The position numbers were made by a program, and so were the translations under genes. From an uncultured bacterium (GTDB taxonomy: Bacteria; Actinomycetota; Thermoleophilia; Solirubrobacterales; 70-9): a stretch of 64,000 nucleotides of DNA. Shown one piece after another: positions 48,433 to 57,294 of this stretch. Location: the NCBI GenBank assembly GCA_903901855.1, contig CAIUSP010000004.1:16596-80595 (forward strand), given 5' to 3'. Positions within the stretch are counted from its first letter, which is position 1; the number at the start of each line of letters is the position of its first letter. The notes below the pieces were generated by a model that had not been told where the DNA came from, made no database searches, and saw only the letters and a list, made by a program, of their open reading frames with translations.

Positions 48433-51400
48433 ATGCATCTTCGCGAGATCAACATGAAGGGCTTCAAGTCCTTCCCCGATCGCACTCGCCTGACCTTCGG
48501 GCCCGGCGTGAGCGTGATCGTCGGTCCGAACGGATGCGGTAAATCGAACATCACCGACGCGATCCTCTGGGCCCTCGGAGAGCAGAGTCCCGGCGCGATC
48601 CGCGGCCAGTCCATGCAGGACGTGATCTTCGCCGGCGGCAAGGGGCAGTCACGCCGAAGCGCCGCAGAGGTGGAAGTCGTCATCGACAACGCCGACGGGC
48701 AGGCCGGGAGTGAGTTCTCCGAGATCTCGATCACTCGCCACATAAGCCGTGACGGGGATGCTGGTTATCGGCTCAATGGGGCACGCTGTCGACTGGCGGA
48801 CGTAATCGAAGCCCTGGCCGATACGGGCCTGGGGCGGGAGATGCATTCGGTGATCAGCCAGGGGCGCGTGGAGGCACTGGTGTCTTCCAAGCCACGAGAC
48901 CGTCGGCTCCTGATCGAGGAGGCAGCAGGCCTCGGCAAACACCGCAAGCGACGCCACCGTGCACAGCTGAAGCTCGATCGCACCCGCGAGAACCTCGATC
49001 GTGCTCTGGATGTGGAGCGTGAGGCTAGGTCGAGGATCCGGCCACTCAAGGCCCAAGCCGAGGCCGCCGAGAGGCAGGCCAAGATGGCCCGACAGGCCGA
49101 CGAGCTCAACTCCCAGATCCTGCGTTCCGACCTCGGGCAGCAGAAGCGGGAATCGGCCCGGGCCGACCAGCAACTCGCGGAGGCGGGGAAGACTCTGGAA
49201 GCGCTGGAGACCCGGCTCGAGAGTGTCCGCAAACGCCGGGCGGTCGCGGAGGAGAGGATCGCCGTAGGTGAGGAGGGTAGGCGGGAGTTGGCAGAGCGGC
49301 TGGCGGAATCCAGGGCGGCCCTCGAGCGGGTCAAGGCCAGAGCCGAGTCGGTCGGACGTGCCGAGCGTGAACTCCGCTCGGCACTCGCCGAGCGGCAACT
49401 CCGGCTGGAGGGTCTCGGCGAGCAGTCAGAGCCCGATCAGGGCACGGCGGAGCGGATTGCAGAGCTAAAAGCGAGGCTGGCGGAGATCACCGGCGTTCCG
49501 GCTCAATCAGCAGAGGGCGCCGACGTGGATTCCGCCGATCCGGTCGCGGCGGCGGCTCGTGCCCGCGACGAGGCCGCCGCGGAGCTGCCGAAGCTGAGAG
49601 AGGCTGTCGAGGATGCAACCAGTGCAGTCGGTCGGGCGACCAGGGCCCGTGACATGGCTCGGGCCGAGGCGGAGAAGACCGCATCTCGGGTCGCCGCACT
49701 GAAGGGTGAGTTGATGGCGGTAGAGGCACGGCTCGCCCGTGCCTCACAGGAGGTCTCCGGGGAGGCGCTGGCCGGTTCGATCGAAGCGGCCTCTGGGCTC
49801 GAATTGGCCGTATCGGCCGCACTCGGAGAACGGCTCCGCGCCGCCCTCGTCGGCGATCGAAGCGAAGGCTCCCGTCGGCTCTCCGAACTCGAGGGTGCAG
49901 GCAGGGCGCTGGTACGCAGCGGAGACCAACAGCGGTCTCCAGCCGGCGCACCGCCCTGCGAGGGTGCCCGACCCATGCTCGATCTGATCGAAGCATCCGA
50001 GTCCGCTCGTGGCCCCCTTGAGCGTCTGCTGGTGGACGTCTGGCTGGTGGCTGATCTCGGAGACGTACCCGACTCCTTCACCGGCGTCGCGGTCACCTCT
50101 GACGGCGAGAGGTGGGACGGCACGCTGCGAGAACTGAGTCGCGTTCCCCGTGAAGGAACCGACCCCGCTCTCGCCGCAAGATCTGCCAGAGAGGAACTCC
50201 TCGGACGCGTTGCGGAGAGAGAGAAGACTGCGGAGCGAGCCAGTGGAGATCTCGAGAAGGCCACGCGAGCCCTGGGTGAGGCGGATACAGCATGCGAGGC
50301 CACAGAGATCGCCCTCCGCGAGGCGATCCGTCGGCACGACGAGGCGGCCGAAGCTGCGGATCGTGAAGAGTGGCTCGCAGCGCAACGTGCGGGCCGTGGA
50401 GACGAGCGCCTTGCAATCGAGAAGGCGCAGATCGAGGCCGAACTCGCTGCAGAGCAGCGTTACGTGGAGCGCGATGCGGCCGCAACGGCCAGCCGGGAGG
50501 CGGAACGGCGCCGGCTCGAGCGGAGGGTGGCTCTCGAGCAGGAGACGCTGCCAGGGTTGGTGCGCCTGCGCACCGCGCTGGAAGAGCTCGCGCGCAGACT
50601 CGAGATCCATGCCGACACCCTTGCCAAGCCCGGGGAGGACGAGAGCGGTGACGTCGCTACGGAATTACGCGAGTGTTCGAAGATCGAGTACGAGCTCGGC
50701 GGTGAGATGAGGGGCGCTTCAGAGCAGGCGACCAAGGCCGAGGTAGAGGCGACTCGCCTCCGGGACCAACTCAGTCGAACTGCATCCGAGCTCGCTGAGA
50801 TCTCGACCCGCTTGGGCGAGGATCTCTCCGAGACCGATCAGCCTCTCTCCGCCGAAGAGCGGACCGAACTGGAGGCAAAGCTGAGCCGCCTCGCGCGCAG
50901 GAGGGAGAGCCTCGGCCCGGTCAACCCGCTGGCCAAGCGCGAGTACGAGGAAGCACGGGAGAGAGTGGCGGAACTCCAGGAGCAGCGAGAGGACATGGAG
51001 AAGGCACTCGGAGAACTCAAGTCGCTGATCAAACGGACCGACCGTGAGATCTCCGAACTCTTCGAGCGAACCTTCGAGGCAACCTCCCGCAACTTCGAGG
51101 AGATGATCTCCGAACTCTTCCCGGGTGGCAAGGGTCGCCTGCGCCGGATCGAGTCCGATCAGTCATCCAAGCCGTCCGTAAGCGAGGCGTCGGCAGGTGA
51201 GTCCGATCCAGAGCCAGAGGATGGGGTCCGCGAGGATTCCGATGAGGAGTCGGCTCGGGTCGACGACGGCGGTGTGGAGATCGAGGTCACGCCGGCGGGC
51301 AAGTCGATGAGGAGGCTCTCACTGCTCTCAGGCGGAGAGAAGTCGATGGTCGCACTGGCTTTCGTCTTCGCCGTGATGATCGCTCGTCCTTGCCCCTTCT

Positions 51401-51693
51401 ACGTGCTCGACGAGGTAGAGGCGGCGCTCGATGATCTCAACCTCGACCGGTTCCTGCGGGTGGTCAAGCGCTTCGCGGATCGTTCGCAGTTCCTGATCGT
51501 CACTCACCAGAAGCGCACGATGGATGCGGCCGATGCTCTCTACGGTGTGAGCATGGCGGAGGATGGGGTCACCAAGGTCGTCTCGTACCGCCCGTCGCAG
51601 GGTGACACCGGCGACCGGGTGCCAGAGCACGATGAGGCCGTAGCGCCCTCCGATGCTTGGGGTGGTCCTCCGGACGGGGCGGAAGCAGCCTGA
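48433..51693 (+). CDS. smc: Chromosome segregation ATPase SMC
   Basis: Core ATPase of the condensin formed with ScpA and ScpB (17.6-19.0 kb). Walker A GPNGCGKS is at residues 31-38, followed by long coiled coils around a hinge near residues 440-560. The ABC signature LSGGEKSMVALAF and Walker B PFYVLDEVEAALDDLN lie near residues 965-1000. 1086 aa is about 100 shorter than average. Just before the signature there is an acidic insertion of about 45 residues (SEASAGESDPEPEDGV...). Start ATG 48433 fits MHLREINMKGFKSF. Confidence 0.96.
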   Translation: MHLREINMKGFKSFPDRTRLTFGPGVSVIVGPNGCGKSNITDAILWALGEQSPGAIRGQSMQDVIFAGGKGQSRRSAAEVEVVIDNADGQAGSEFSEISITRHISRDGDAGYRLNGARCRLADVIEALADTGLGREMHSVISQGRVEALVSSKPRDRRLLIEEAAGLGKHRKRRHRAQLKLDRTRENLDRALDVEREARSRIRPLKAQAEAAERQAKMARQADELNSQILRSDLGQQKRESARADQQLAEAGKTLEALETRLESVRKRRAVAEERIAVGEEGRRELAERLAESRAALERVKARAESVGRAERELRSALAERQLRLEGLGEQSEPDQGTAERIAELKARLAEITGVPAQSAEGADVDSADPVAAAARARDEAAAELPKLREAVEDATSAVGRATRARDMARAEAEKTASRVAALKGELMAVEARLARASQEVSGEALAGSIEAASGLELAVSAALGERLRAALVGDRSEGSRRLSELEGAGRALVRSGDQQRSPAGAPPCEGARPMLDLIEASESARGPLERLLVDVWLVADLGDVPDSFTGVAVTSDGERWDGTLRELSRVPREGTDPALAARSAREELLGRVAEREKTAERASGDLEKATRALGEADTACEATEIALREAIRRHDEAAEAADREEWLAAQRAGRGDERLAIEKAQIEAELAAEQRYVERDAAATASREAERRRLERRVALEQETLPGLVRLRTALEELARRLEIHADTLAKPGEDESGDVATELRECSKIEYELGGEMRGASEQATKAEVEATRLRDQLSRTASELAEISTRLGEDLSETDQPLSAEERTELEAKLSRLARRRESLGPVNPLAKREYEEARERVAELQEQREDMEKALGELKSLIKRTDREISELFERTFEATSRNFEEMISELFPGGKGRLRRIESDQSSKPSVSEASAGESDPEPEDGVREDSDEESARVDDGGVEIEVTPAGKSMRRLSLLSGGEKSMVALAFVFAVMIARPCPFYVLDEVEAALDDLNLDRFLRVVKRFADRSQFLIVTHQKRTMDAADALYGVSMAEDGVTKVVSYRPSQGDTGDRVPEHDEAVAPSDAWGGPPDGAEAA

Positions 51694-51708
51694 CCCCGTC
51701 GACGCCTC

Positions 51709-51714
51709 TAGCCT
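51709..51714 (+). promoter_or_regulatory. -10 element of ftsY
   Basis: TAGCCT lies 7 nt before GTG 51722 and supports that start over a longer frame inside smc. Confidence 0.45.
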
Positions 51715-51721
51715 GCGACGG

Positions 51722-52720
51722 GTGAAGCAGATGGACTCTGAATGGTCACGGGCACTCGATCTCGGGGCTGATCTCGAGTCGGAGGTCGAGACCGCTGAGC
51801 AGAAACAGGGCGTTTTCGCGAAGCTCAGACAGGGTCTAGGGCGGACCCGGCAGGCGCTCTCTGCCGAGTTGGGAGCGAGCTTCGGAGGTGCAATCGACTC
51901 CGCCACCTGGGAATCCCTCGAGGAGCTCCTGGTGCTCGCCGACGTCGGTGTACCGACCACGGTGAGGGTCATCGAGCAGCTCGAACACGAGACCGAGGCC
52001 GGCAGCATCACCGATGGGGAGGGTCTGAGGCAGCGCCTGATCGAGGTTCTCGCCGAGGTCGCACAGCCGGATGGGTCCACGTCGCGTCTGGACCTCAGCT
52101 CGCATCCGTCGGTCGTGATGGTGGTCGGCGTGAATGGCACGGGCAAGACCACCTCGATAGGGAAGCTCGCGCACGTGCTCTCCCGCGAGGCAGGCCTCGA
52201 GGTGGTCCTGGCTGCGGCTGACACCTACAGGGCTGCGGCGGTGGAGCAACTGACCGAATGGGCCGAGCGCGCAGGGTGCGACATCGTCAAAGGGGCGGAC
52301 GGAGGAGACCCGGGAGCGGTCGTGTTCGACGGGGTCGCTGCGGCCGAGGCGCGGGATGCCGATGTGCTGATCTGCGACACGGCGGGTCGACTGCACACGG
52401 ACAGCGATCTGATGGCGGAGCTGACCAAGGTCCGCCGGGTCATCGCGGACCGCGTCGCCGGGGCCCCTCAAGAGACTCTGGTCGTGATCGATGCCACGAC
52501 GGGACAGAACGGCGTGCGCCAGGCGAAAGAGTTCGCCGACGCGGTGGAAGTCACAGGTGTGGTGCTGACAAAGCTCGACGGCAGCAGCAAGGGGGGCGTC
52601 GCGCTGGCGGTGGCGGGAGAGCTCGGGATACCGGTGAAGCTGGTCGGGATCGGAGAGTCCCTGGAGGATCTCCGGCCGTTCGATCCCCTCGAGTTCAGTC
52701 GCGCGCTCGTCGGCGAGTAG
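51722..52720 (+). CDS. ftsY: Signal recognition particle receptor FtsY
   Basis: SRP-type GTPase that docks the signal recognition particle at the membrane. GTPase motifs: VVGVNGTGKTTSIGKLA, AAADTYRAAAVEQL, DTAGRLHTDSDLMAEL, TKLDGSSKGGVAL and GIGESLEDLRPF. 332 aa, with a short N-terminal A region and no membrane helix. GTG 51722 lies 7 nt after a -10 hexamer. Its partner Ffh is the next gene. Confidence 0.96.
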   Translation: MKQMDSEWSRALDLGADLESEVETAEQKQGVFAKLRQGLGRTRQALSAELGASFGGAIDSATWESLEELLVLADVGVPTTVRVIEQLEHETEAGSITDGEGLRQRLIEVLAEVAQPDGSTSRLDLSSHPSVVMVVGVNGTGKTTSIGKLAHVLSREAGLEVVLAAADTYRAAAVEQLTEWAERAGCDIVKGADGGDPGAVVFDGVAAAEARDADVLICDTAGRLHTDSDLMAELTKVRRVIADRVAGAPQETLVVIDATTGQNGVRQAKEFADAVEVTGVVLTKLDGSSKGGVALAVAGELGIPVKLVGIGESLEDLRPFDPLEFSRALVGE

Positions 52721-52748
52721 GGCCCCGGGACAGGGTCCGGTCGGCCTC

Positions 52749-52754
52749 TAACCT
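52749..52754 (+). promoter_or_regulatory. -10 element of ffh
   Basis: TAACCT lies 7 nt before ATG 52762. GGGACA at 52727-52732 (16-bp spacing) may be its -35. Confidence 0.45.
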
Positions 52755-52761
52755 TCGGTCG

Positions 52762-54102
52762 ATGTTCGACCAGCTATCCGAGCGGCTCCAGGGAGTCATG
52801 GATGGAGTCCGCGACCGTGGAACCCTGAGTGACGAGGATGTGGCAGCGGCTCTTCGGGAGGTGCGGCTTGCGTTGCTCGAGGCCGATGTCAACTTCAAGG
52901 TGGTGAAGTCCTTCACCGAGTCGCTTGGAGCACGGCTCGAGGGCGCCGAGATCTCTGACGCCCTCAACCCCGGCCAGCAGGTAGTCAAAGCGGTCAATGA
53001 CGAGCTCTGTGAGCTGATGGGTGGTGGTGGGGGCCGCGACCTCGTCTTCGCGCCTTCGGGAACGACGGTGATCCTGATCGCTGGTCTTCAGGGCTCGGGC
53101 AAGACGACTGCCTGCGGCAAACTCGCGGTGCTGCTCGCCGCTCAGGGGAAGCGAGTGGGTATCGCGGCCTGCGATCTTCAAAGACCGGCTGCGGTCGAGC
53201 AGCTGAAGAAGGTCGGCCAGCAGGCCGGCGCGACCGTCTTCTCACTGGAAGGGGAACAGGATCCGGTCGCCGTTGCGGCCTGGGCTGTCGAGAGCGCGAG
53301 AGATGAAGCCTTGGACGTGCTCATAGTCGACACGGCGGGGCGCACGGTGGTCGATCAGGGTCTGATGGACGAGCTGGCGAGCGTACGCAAGGCGGTTTCG
53401 CCGCACGACGTCGTCCTCGTTCTCGACGCAATGACCGGTCAGGAGGCGGTCGGGGTAGCCGAAGCCTTCGCCGAGACCGCGGATTTCGATGGGATCCTGC
53501 TGACCAAGCTCGACGGCGACGCCCGTGGCGGCGCGGCTCTCTCCGTCAAGGCGGTTACCGGCAAGCCGATCCTGTTCGGATCCACCGGAGAGAAGCTCGA
53601 TGCGCTGGAGAAGTTCCACCCCGATCGGATGGCGGGGCGGATCCTCGGTATGGGGGATGTGATGTCCCTGATCGAGAAGACCGAGGAGAAGTTCGATGCC
53701 GATCGGGCGAAGGACCTCGAGGAGAAGATGCGGAGCGAGCAGTTCACGCTCGACGACTTCCTCGATCAGATGAAGCAGGTCCGCAGCATGGGTCCGATCG
53801 GCAACTTGATGAAGATGATCCCGGGAATGGGCAAGGCCACTGCGGGCATGGGTGATGTGGACGAGCGCGAGCTGGATCGTGTCGAGGCGATAGTGCTCTC
53901 CATGACCCCCTGGGAGCGGGCAAATCCCGAACGAATCGATGGGTCGAGGCGCAAGCGAATCGCCGCAGGGTCCGGAACCTCCGTTCAGGCGGTGAACCGT
54001 CTGCTGAAGCAGTTCGCTCAGATGAGGAAGCTGATGAAGCAGATGGCGAGCGGGAAGCTCTCGCTACCCGGAGGGTCGATGCCAGGAGGGTTGATGGGCT
54101 GA
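52762..54102 (+). CDS. ffh: Signal recognition particle protein Ffh (SRP54)
   Basis: Protein part of the signal recognition particle; binds signal peptides and 4.5S RNA. N domain first, then GTPase with LIAGLQGSGKTTACGKLA, ACDLQRPAAVEQLK, DTAGRTVVDQGLMDEL, TKLDGDARGGAALS and GEKLDALEKFHPDRMAGRILGMGD. A methionine-rich M domain covers about residues 300-446. 446 aa is normal. The start is ATG 52762 (MFDQLSERLQGVMD), supported by the hexamer 7 nt upstream. Confidence 0.97.
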   Translation: MFDQLSERLQGVMDGVRDRGTLSDEDVAAALREVRLALLEADVNFKVVKSFTESLGARLEGAEISDALNPGQQVVKAVNDELCELMGGGGGRDLVFAPSGTTVILIAGLQGSGKTTACGKLAVLLAAQGKRVGIAACDLQRPAAVEQLKKVGQQAGATVFSLEGEQDPVAVAAWAVESARDEALDVLIVDTAGRTVVDQGLMDELASVRKAVSPHDVVLVLDAMTGQEAVGVAEAFAETADFDGILLTKLDGDARGGAALSVKAVTGKPILFGSTGEKLDALEKFHPDRMAGRILGMGDVMSLIEKTEEKFDADRAKDLEEKMRSEQFTLDDFLDQMKQVRSMGPIGNLMKMIPGMGKATAGMGDVDERELDRVEAIVLSMTPWERANPERIDGSRRKRIAAGSGTSVQAVNRLLKQFAQMRKLMKQMASGKLSLPGGSMPGGLMG

Positions 54103-54136
54103 GCACTCGGTTGCGCTACAGGGCGCCCGAGACCGC

Positions 54137-54142
54137 TAACCT
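54137..54142 (+). promoter_or_regulatory. -10 element of rpsP
   Basis: TAACCT lies 8 nt before the rpsP ATG. Confidence 0.45.
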
Positions 54143-54150
54143 GCGCTTCG

Positions 54151-54405
54151 ATGTCAGTGAGAATACGTCTGAGACGAGTGGGCTCGAAGAAGAACCCGAT
54201 CTGGAGGGTCGTGGTCGCCGATCAGCGATCCCCCCGGGACGGGAGGACGATCGAGACCATCGGTCAGTACAACCCGCAGATGAATCCATCATTGGTCGCT
54301 ATCGACGAAGAGCGGGCCAAGCACTGGTTGGAGCGCGGGGCCCAGCCTACGCCCACGGTCGCCGGGCTGCTCCGGATTCAGGGCATCGAAGCTTCGGGTA
54401 GCTAG
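54151..54405 (+). CDS. rpsP: 30S ribosomal protein S16
   Basis: Small-subunit protein needed for 30S assembly. The sequence [30 protein letters not shown] with [10 protein letters not shown] is diagnostic. 84 aa is normal. It leads a ribosome-related group of khpA, trmD and rplS, which in many bacteria also has rimM after khpA; rimM is missing here. Confidence 0.97.
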   Translation: MSVRIRLRRVGSKKNPIWRVVVADQRSPRDGRTIETIGQYNPQMNPSLVAIDEERAKHWLERGAQPTPTVAGLLRIQGIEASGS

Positions 54406-54412
54406 GTCCAAC

Positions 54413-54661
54413 TTGGCCGAGGTCACTCCAGCCGCCTTGCTCGATCTGCTCGCACGTTCGCTGGTCGACGAGCCGGATCAGGTTCAGGTGACCGAGGTTC
54501 CCGAAGGCGAGGGTGAACTCGTGCTGGAGCTCGAAGTGGCCGAGGACGATCTCGGTCGCGTAATCGGTCGGGGAGGCCGCGTAGCCAACGCATTGCGCTC
54601 TGTGGTTCGCGCATCCGCTACCCAGAGCGGTCAGCGGATCCTCGTCGACATCCTCGACTGA
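54413..54661 (+). CDS. khpA: KH-domain RNA-binding protein KhpA (YlqC)
   Basis: 82 aa with a single KH domain; the GxxG loop is in VIGRGGRVANALRSVV. It is the typical RNA-binding partner gene found between rpsP and rimM/trmD. In Gram-positives KhpA works with KhpB in RNA-based control of growth. TTG 54413 is the start; there is no ATG or GTG nearer the family N terminus. Confidence 0.9.
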   Translation: MAEVTPAALLDLLARSLVDEPDQVQVTEVPEGEGELVLELEVAEDDLGRVIGRGGRVANALRSVVRASATQSGQRILVDILD

Positions 54662-54674
54662 TCCAGGACTGGTC

Positions 54675-54687
54675 GGAGGGCCGGTTG
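54675..54687 (+). promoter_or_regulatory. Ribosome-binding site that fixes the trmD TTG start
   Basis: GGAGG at 54675-54679 stands five bases before TTG 54685, at the family N terminus RLDVFTLFP. One of the few clear Shine-Dalgarno sequences in the window. Confidence 0.6.
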
Positions 54688-55356
54688 CGACTCGACGTCT
54701 TCACTCTCTTTCCTGACCACTTCGGCTGGTTCCTGGGACAGCGACATGTGACCAACCTGCTCGATCGGGGAAGCGAGATCCGCCTGTTCGACTATCGGGA
54801 GACCACACCGCTCAGCGCCGGGCAGGTAGACGATGCGCCCTACGGTGGTGGCGCCGGGATGGTGATGAGGGTCGATGTGGTCGACGCGGCACTCGAGGCG
54901 GCCTACGGGTCGGACCGTTCGAGTGTGGAGATCCTCGCCCTCTCGCCTCAGGGAAGGGTCTTCGAGGAGGTGACAGCGGTGGAGCTGTCTGGGATCGATC
55001 ATCTGGCACTCCTGTGCGGACGCTATGAGGGCTTCGACGAGAGGGTGATCGAGCATCTCGTAGACGGATCTGTCTCGATCGGCCGCTTCGTCCTCTCCGG
55101 TGGCGAACTTGCTGCGATGGTCGTTGCCGACGCAGTCCTGCGCAAGCTACCTGGCGCCCTCGGAGACGAGAGCAGCCCGATCGAGGAGTCGTTCAGTGAG
55201 GCTCTCGGCGGTGCCCCGGAATACCCGCACTACACGCGCCCTGCCACATACCGTGACTGGCCGGTGCCTGAGATACTCCTCTCCGGAGATCACGGCGCGG
55301 TCCGTGACTGGCGTCTTGCCGAAAGCAGAGATCGTGCAGGGCGTGACCCCGCCTAG
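54685..55356 (+). CDS. trmD: tRNA (guanine37-N1) methyltransferase TrmD
   Basis: Methylates G37 of tRNAs, guarding the reading frame. Knotted SPOUT fold with RLDVFTLFPDHF, DDAPYGGGAGMVMRVD, ALSPQGRVF, LLCGRYEGFDERV, SIGRFVLSGGELAAMV and YPHYTRPATYRDWPVPEILLSGDH. 223 aa is slightly short at the C terminus. TTG 54685 has a good GGAGG five bases away. Confidence 0.97.
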   Translation: MRLDVFTLFPDHFGWFLGQRHVTNLLDRGSEIRLFDYRETTPLSAGQVDDAPYGGGAGMVMRVDVVDAALEAAYGSDRSSVEILALSPQGRVFEEVTAVELSGIDHLALLCGRYEGFDERVIEHLVDGSVSIGRFVLSGGELAAMVVADAVLRKLPGALGDESSPIEESFSEALGGAPEYPHYTRPATYRDWPVPEILLSGDHGAVRDWRLAESRDRAGRDPA

Positions 55357-55360
55357 TCGC

Positions 55361-55404
55361 TACCATTCGCGCCCGCAGGTCATTCGTCAGAGACCTTCGA
55401 CGAA
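55361..55404 (+). promoter_or_regulatory. rplS promoter and leader hairpin
   Basis: -10 TACCAT (55361-55366) lies 50 nt before ATG 55417, leaving a leader of about 40 nt. It contains TTCGTC (55383-55388) and GACGAA (55399-55404), a perfect six-bp stem with a 10-nt loop. Ribosomal protein leaders often bind their product, so an L19 control site is conceivable. Confidence 0.4.
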
Positions 55405-55416
55405 CCACCCCAATCC

Positions 55417-56022
55417 ATGAGCACGGTAATCGACAAGCTCGAGCAGGAACAGATCCAGGAGCGCCCGAGATTCGGCGCAGGCGACAGCGTGCGCGTTCAC
55501 TTCGAGGTAGTCGAAGGAAGCCGCCGCCGCACCCAGGTATTCGAGGGTGTCGTGATCAAGCGCCAGGGAAGTGGCGTTCGCGAGACCTTCACGGTCCGCA
55601 AGACCTCGTTCGGTGTCGGGGTGGAGAGGACCTTTCCGCTCCACTCTCCGAAGATCGAGAAGTTGGAGGTCTCCTCTCGCGGGGCCGTCCGCAGGGCGAA
55701 GCTCTACTACCTGAGGGAGAAGCTCGGCAAGAGTGCACGTGTAACCGAGAAGCGCGGTATCGCAGAAGATCTGCTGGTGGGAGAAGGAGAGGCGACCGAT
55801 GCCGAAGGCGCGACCATCACCGAGGTGGTCGGAGAGGCCGAGACGCCTGAAGCGACCGAGGCGCCTGAGGCGGCCGAGGAGTCGGGCGAAGACAGCTCTG
55901 ATCAGGAGACGGTGGAGGAGGATGGGTCGCCTGCCGAAGAGAAGCCTTCGGAGGAGGCACCGGCAGCGGACGAAGAGGTCTCGGAGTCGGGCGAAGACGC
56001 TGACTCCGGGGACAAAGACTGA
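55417..56022 (+). CDS. rplS: 50S ribosomal protein L19 with acidic C-terminal tail
   Basis: L19 sits at the subunit interface. The core of about 115 residues is clear: [67 protein letters not shown] and [17 protein letters not shown]. From about residue 118 comes an 84-residue tail made mostly of Glu, Asp, Ala and Ser, absent from ordinary L19. 201 aa in all. The stop TGA overlaps the likely CTG start of lepB. Confidence 0.95.
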   Translation: MSTVIDKLEQEQIQERPRFGAGDSVRVHFEVVEGSRRRTQVFEGVVIKRQGSGVRETFTVRKTSFGVGVERTFPLHSPKIEKLEVSSRGAVRRAKLYYLREKLGKSARVTEKRGIAEDLLVGEGEATDAEGATITEVVGEAETPEATEAPEAAEESGEDSSDQETVEEDGSPAEEKPSEEAPAADEEVSESGEDADSGDKD

Positions 56023-56630
56023 AGCTCCCCAAGCCAACTACCACTGGCGGTGCAATCGTCGAGTTGGTGGTGATCGTCGTCTTGGCTCTCGGCCTCGCAG
56101 TCGGGATCCAGGCTTTCGTCGTCAAGCCGTACCAGATCCCTTCCGAGTCGATGGAGCCGACCCTGACCGTGGGTCAGCGGGTGCTGGTGAACCGCTTCAT
56201 CTACAAGTTCACGGACCCTGACATCAACGACATCGTCGTCTTCCATCCTCCCGCGGGAGCCGAGAGGGGAACGCAGTGCGGTGTGGTCCGGAAGATCGGT
56301 CAGCCGTGCCCGAAAGCGACGCCCCAGCAGGCGGATGTGAACTTCATCAAGCGGGTAGTGGCCGGTCCGGGGGACACGGTCAAGGTGGTGGGAGGCGTCC
56401 CCGTGGTCAACGGCGTGCGTGCCAGAGAGGACTTCATCACCCCATGCCAGCCGGGCGGTGAGTGCAACCTCCCCAGGGCGATCACGATTCCGCCGGGCCA
56501 TTACTTCATGATGGGCGACAACCGTGGGGCAAGCGACGACAGCAGGTTCTGGGGACCCATCCCGAAGCGGTGGATCATCGGGCAGGCCTTCGCGACCTAC
56601 TGGCCGCCGGACCGGATCGGGTTCTTCTAG
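56019..56630 (+). CDS. lepB: Signal peptidase I, probable CTG start
   Basis: Membrane serine protease that removes signal peptides from exported proteins. The nucleophile is S44 in [10 protein letters not shown] (counted from CTG 56019), and the lysine base lies in [32 protein letters not shown] is the C-terminal box. One membrane helix at about residues 13-35. The only canonical start is TTG 56064, which would remove the short basic cytoplasmic segment [13 protein letters not shown] 56019 overlaps the rplS stop as CTGA, like DUF177, and I prefer it, but TTG remains possible. Confidence 0.88.
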   Translation: MKLPKPTTTGGAIVELVVIVVLALGLAVGIQAFVVKPYQIPSESMEPTLTVGQRVLVNRFIYKFTDPDINDIVVFHPPAGAERGTQCGVVRKIGQPCPKATPQQADVNFIKRVVAGPGDTVKVVGGVPVVNGVRAREDFITPCQPGGECNLPRAITIPPGHYFMMGDNRGASDDSRFWGPIPKRWIIGQAFATYWPPDRIGFF

Positions 56631-57288
56631 CAAGCGACCCGCCCCGTCTGCCGGTCCGCTGTTCAGATTCGACCGGGAATTCGGCTCTCGTTATGTCGGC
56701 GGTGCCGACGAGGCTGGCAGAGGCTGTCTGGCAGGCCCGTTGGTGGCTGCTGGAGTGCTCCTCGATCTCGATGGCATCTCGCGTTCGGACCGGCTCGCTC
56801 TCGCCCGGCTGGACGATTCCAAGAAGAGATCGGCGGCGGAGCGTGAGCGTCTCTACCCGGCGGTATTGCGTGCAGCTGCCGCTACCGCCGTTTCGGTCAG
56901 ATCCGTCGAGGAGATAGACCGGGGAGGAGTGCACAAAGCGAATCTCGCGGCTCTCACCGACTGTCTGCAAGCGCTGGCTCGGCCTGACGTGACCCTGCTG
57001 GTCGACGGCTTTTCGCTGCCTGCCTGCGAACTCGCCCATGAGGCAGTGGTCAAGGGTGATTCGAGGAGCGCTGCCATCGCGGCGGCGTCGGTGGTGGCCA
57101 AGGTGACACGCGATCGATTCATGCAGCATGCCGACCATCTCTTTCCGGGATGGGGGTTCTCCAGCCACGCTGGCTATTCGAGCAGCGCCCATCGTGATGC
57201 CATCGCGAGCATCGGGATCTCACCGCTCCACCGAAGGTCGTTCGCTTCCGTCGCCTACAGCCAGCTGGATCTGGATTCAGCCGCCTGA
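56524..57288 (+). CDS. rnhB: Ribonuclease HII, start uncertain
   Basis: Cleaves RNA in RNA-DNA hybrids and single ribonucleotides in DNA. Active-site marks: GGADEAGRGCLAGPLVAAGVLL (catalytic Asp and Glu), LDDSKKRSAAERERLYP, IDRGGVHKANL, LLVDGF, VKGDSRSAAIAAASVVAKVTRDRFM and GYSSSAHRDAI. The only canonical start, GTG 56524, overlaps lepB by 107 bp and adds a low-complexity segment unlike the family. CTG 56659 (LFRFDREFG) would give about 209 aa, nearer normal. All catalytic parts lie after either start. Confidence 0.85.
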   Translation: MGQATTAGSGDPSRSGGSSGRPSRPTGRRTGSGSSSKRPAPSAGPLFRFDREFGSRYVGGADEAGRGCLAGPLVAAGVLLDLDGISRSDRLALARLDDSKKRSAAERERLYPAVLRAAAATAVSVRSVEEIDRGGVHKANLAALTDCLQALARPDVTLLVDGFSLPACELAHEAVVKGDSRSAAIAAASVVAKVTRDRFMQHADHLFPGWGFSSHAGYSSSAHRDAIASIGISPLHRRSFASVAYSQLDLDSAA

Positions 57289-57294
57289 GCAGAC

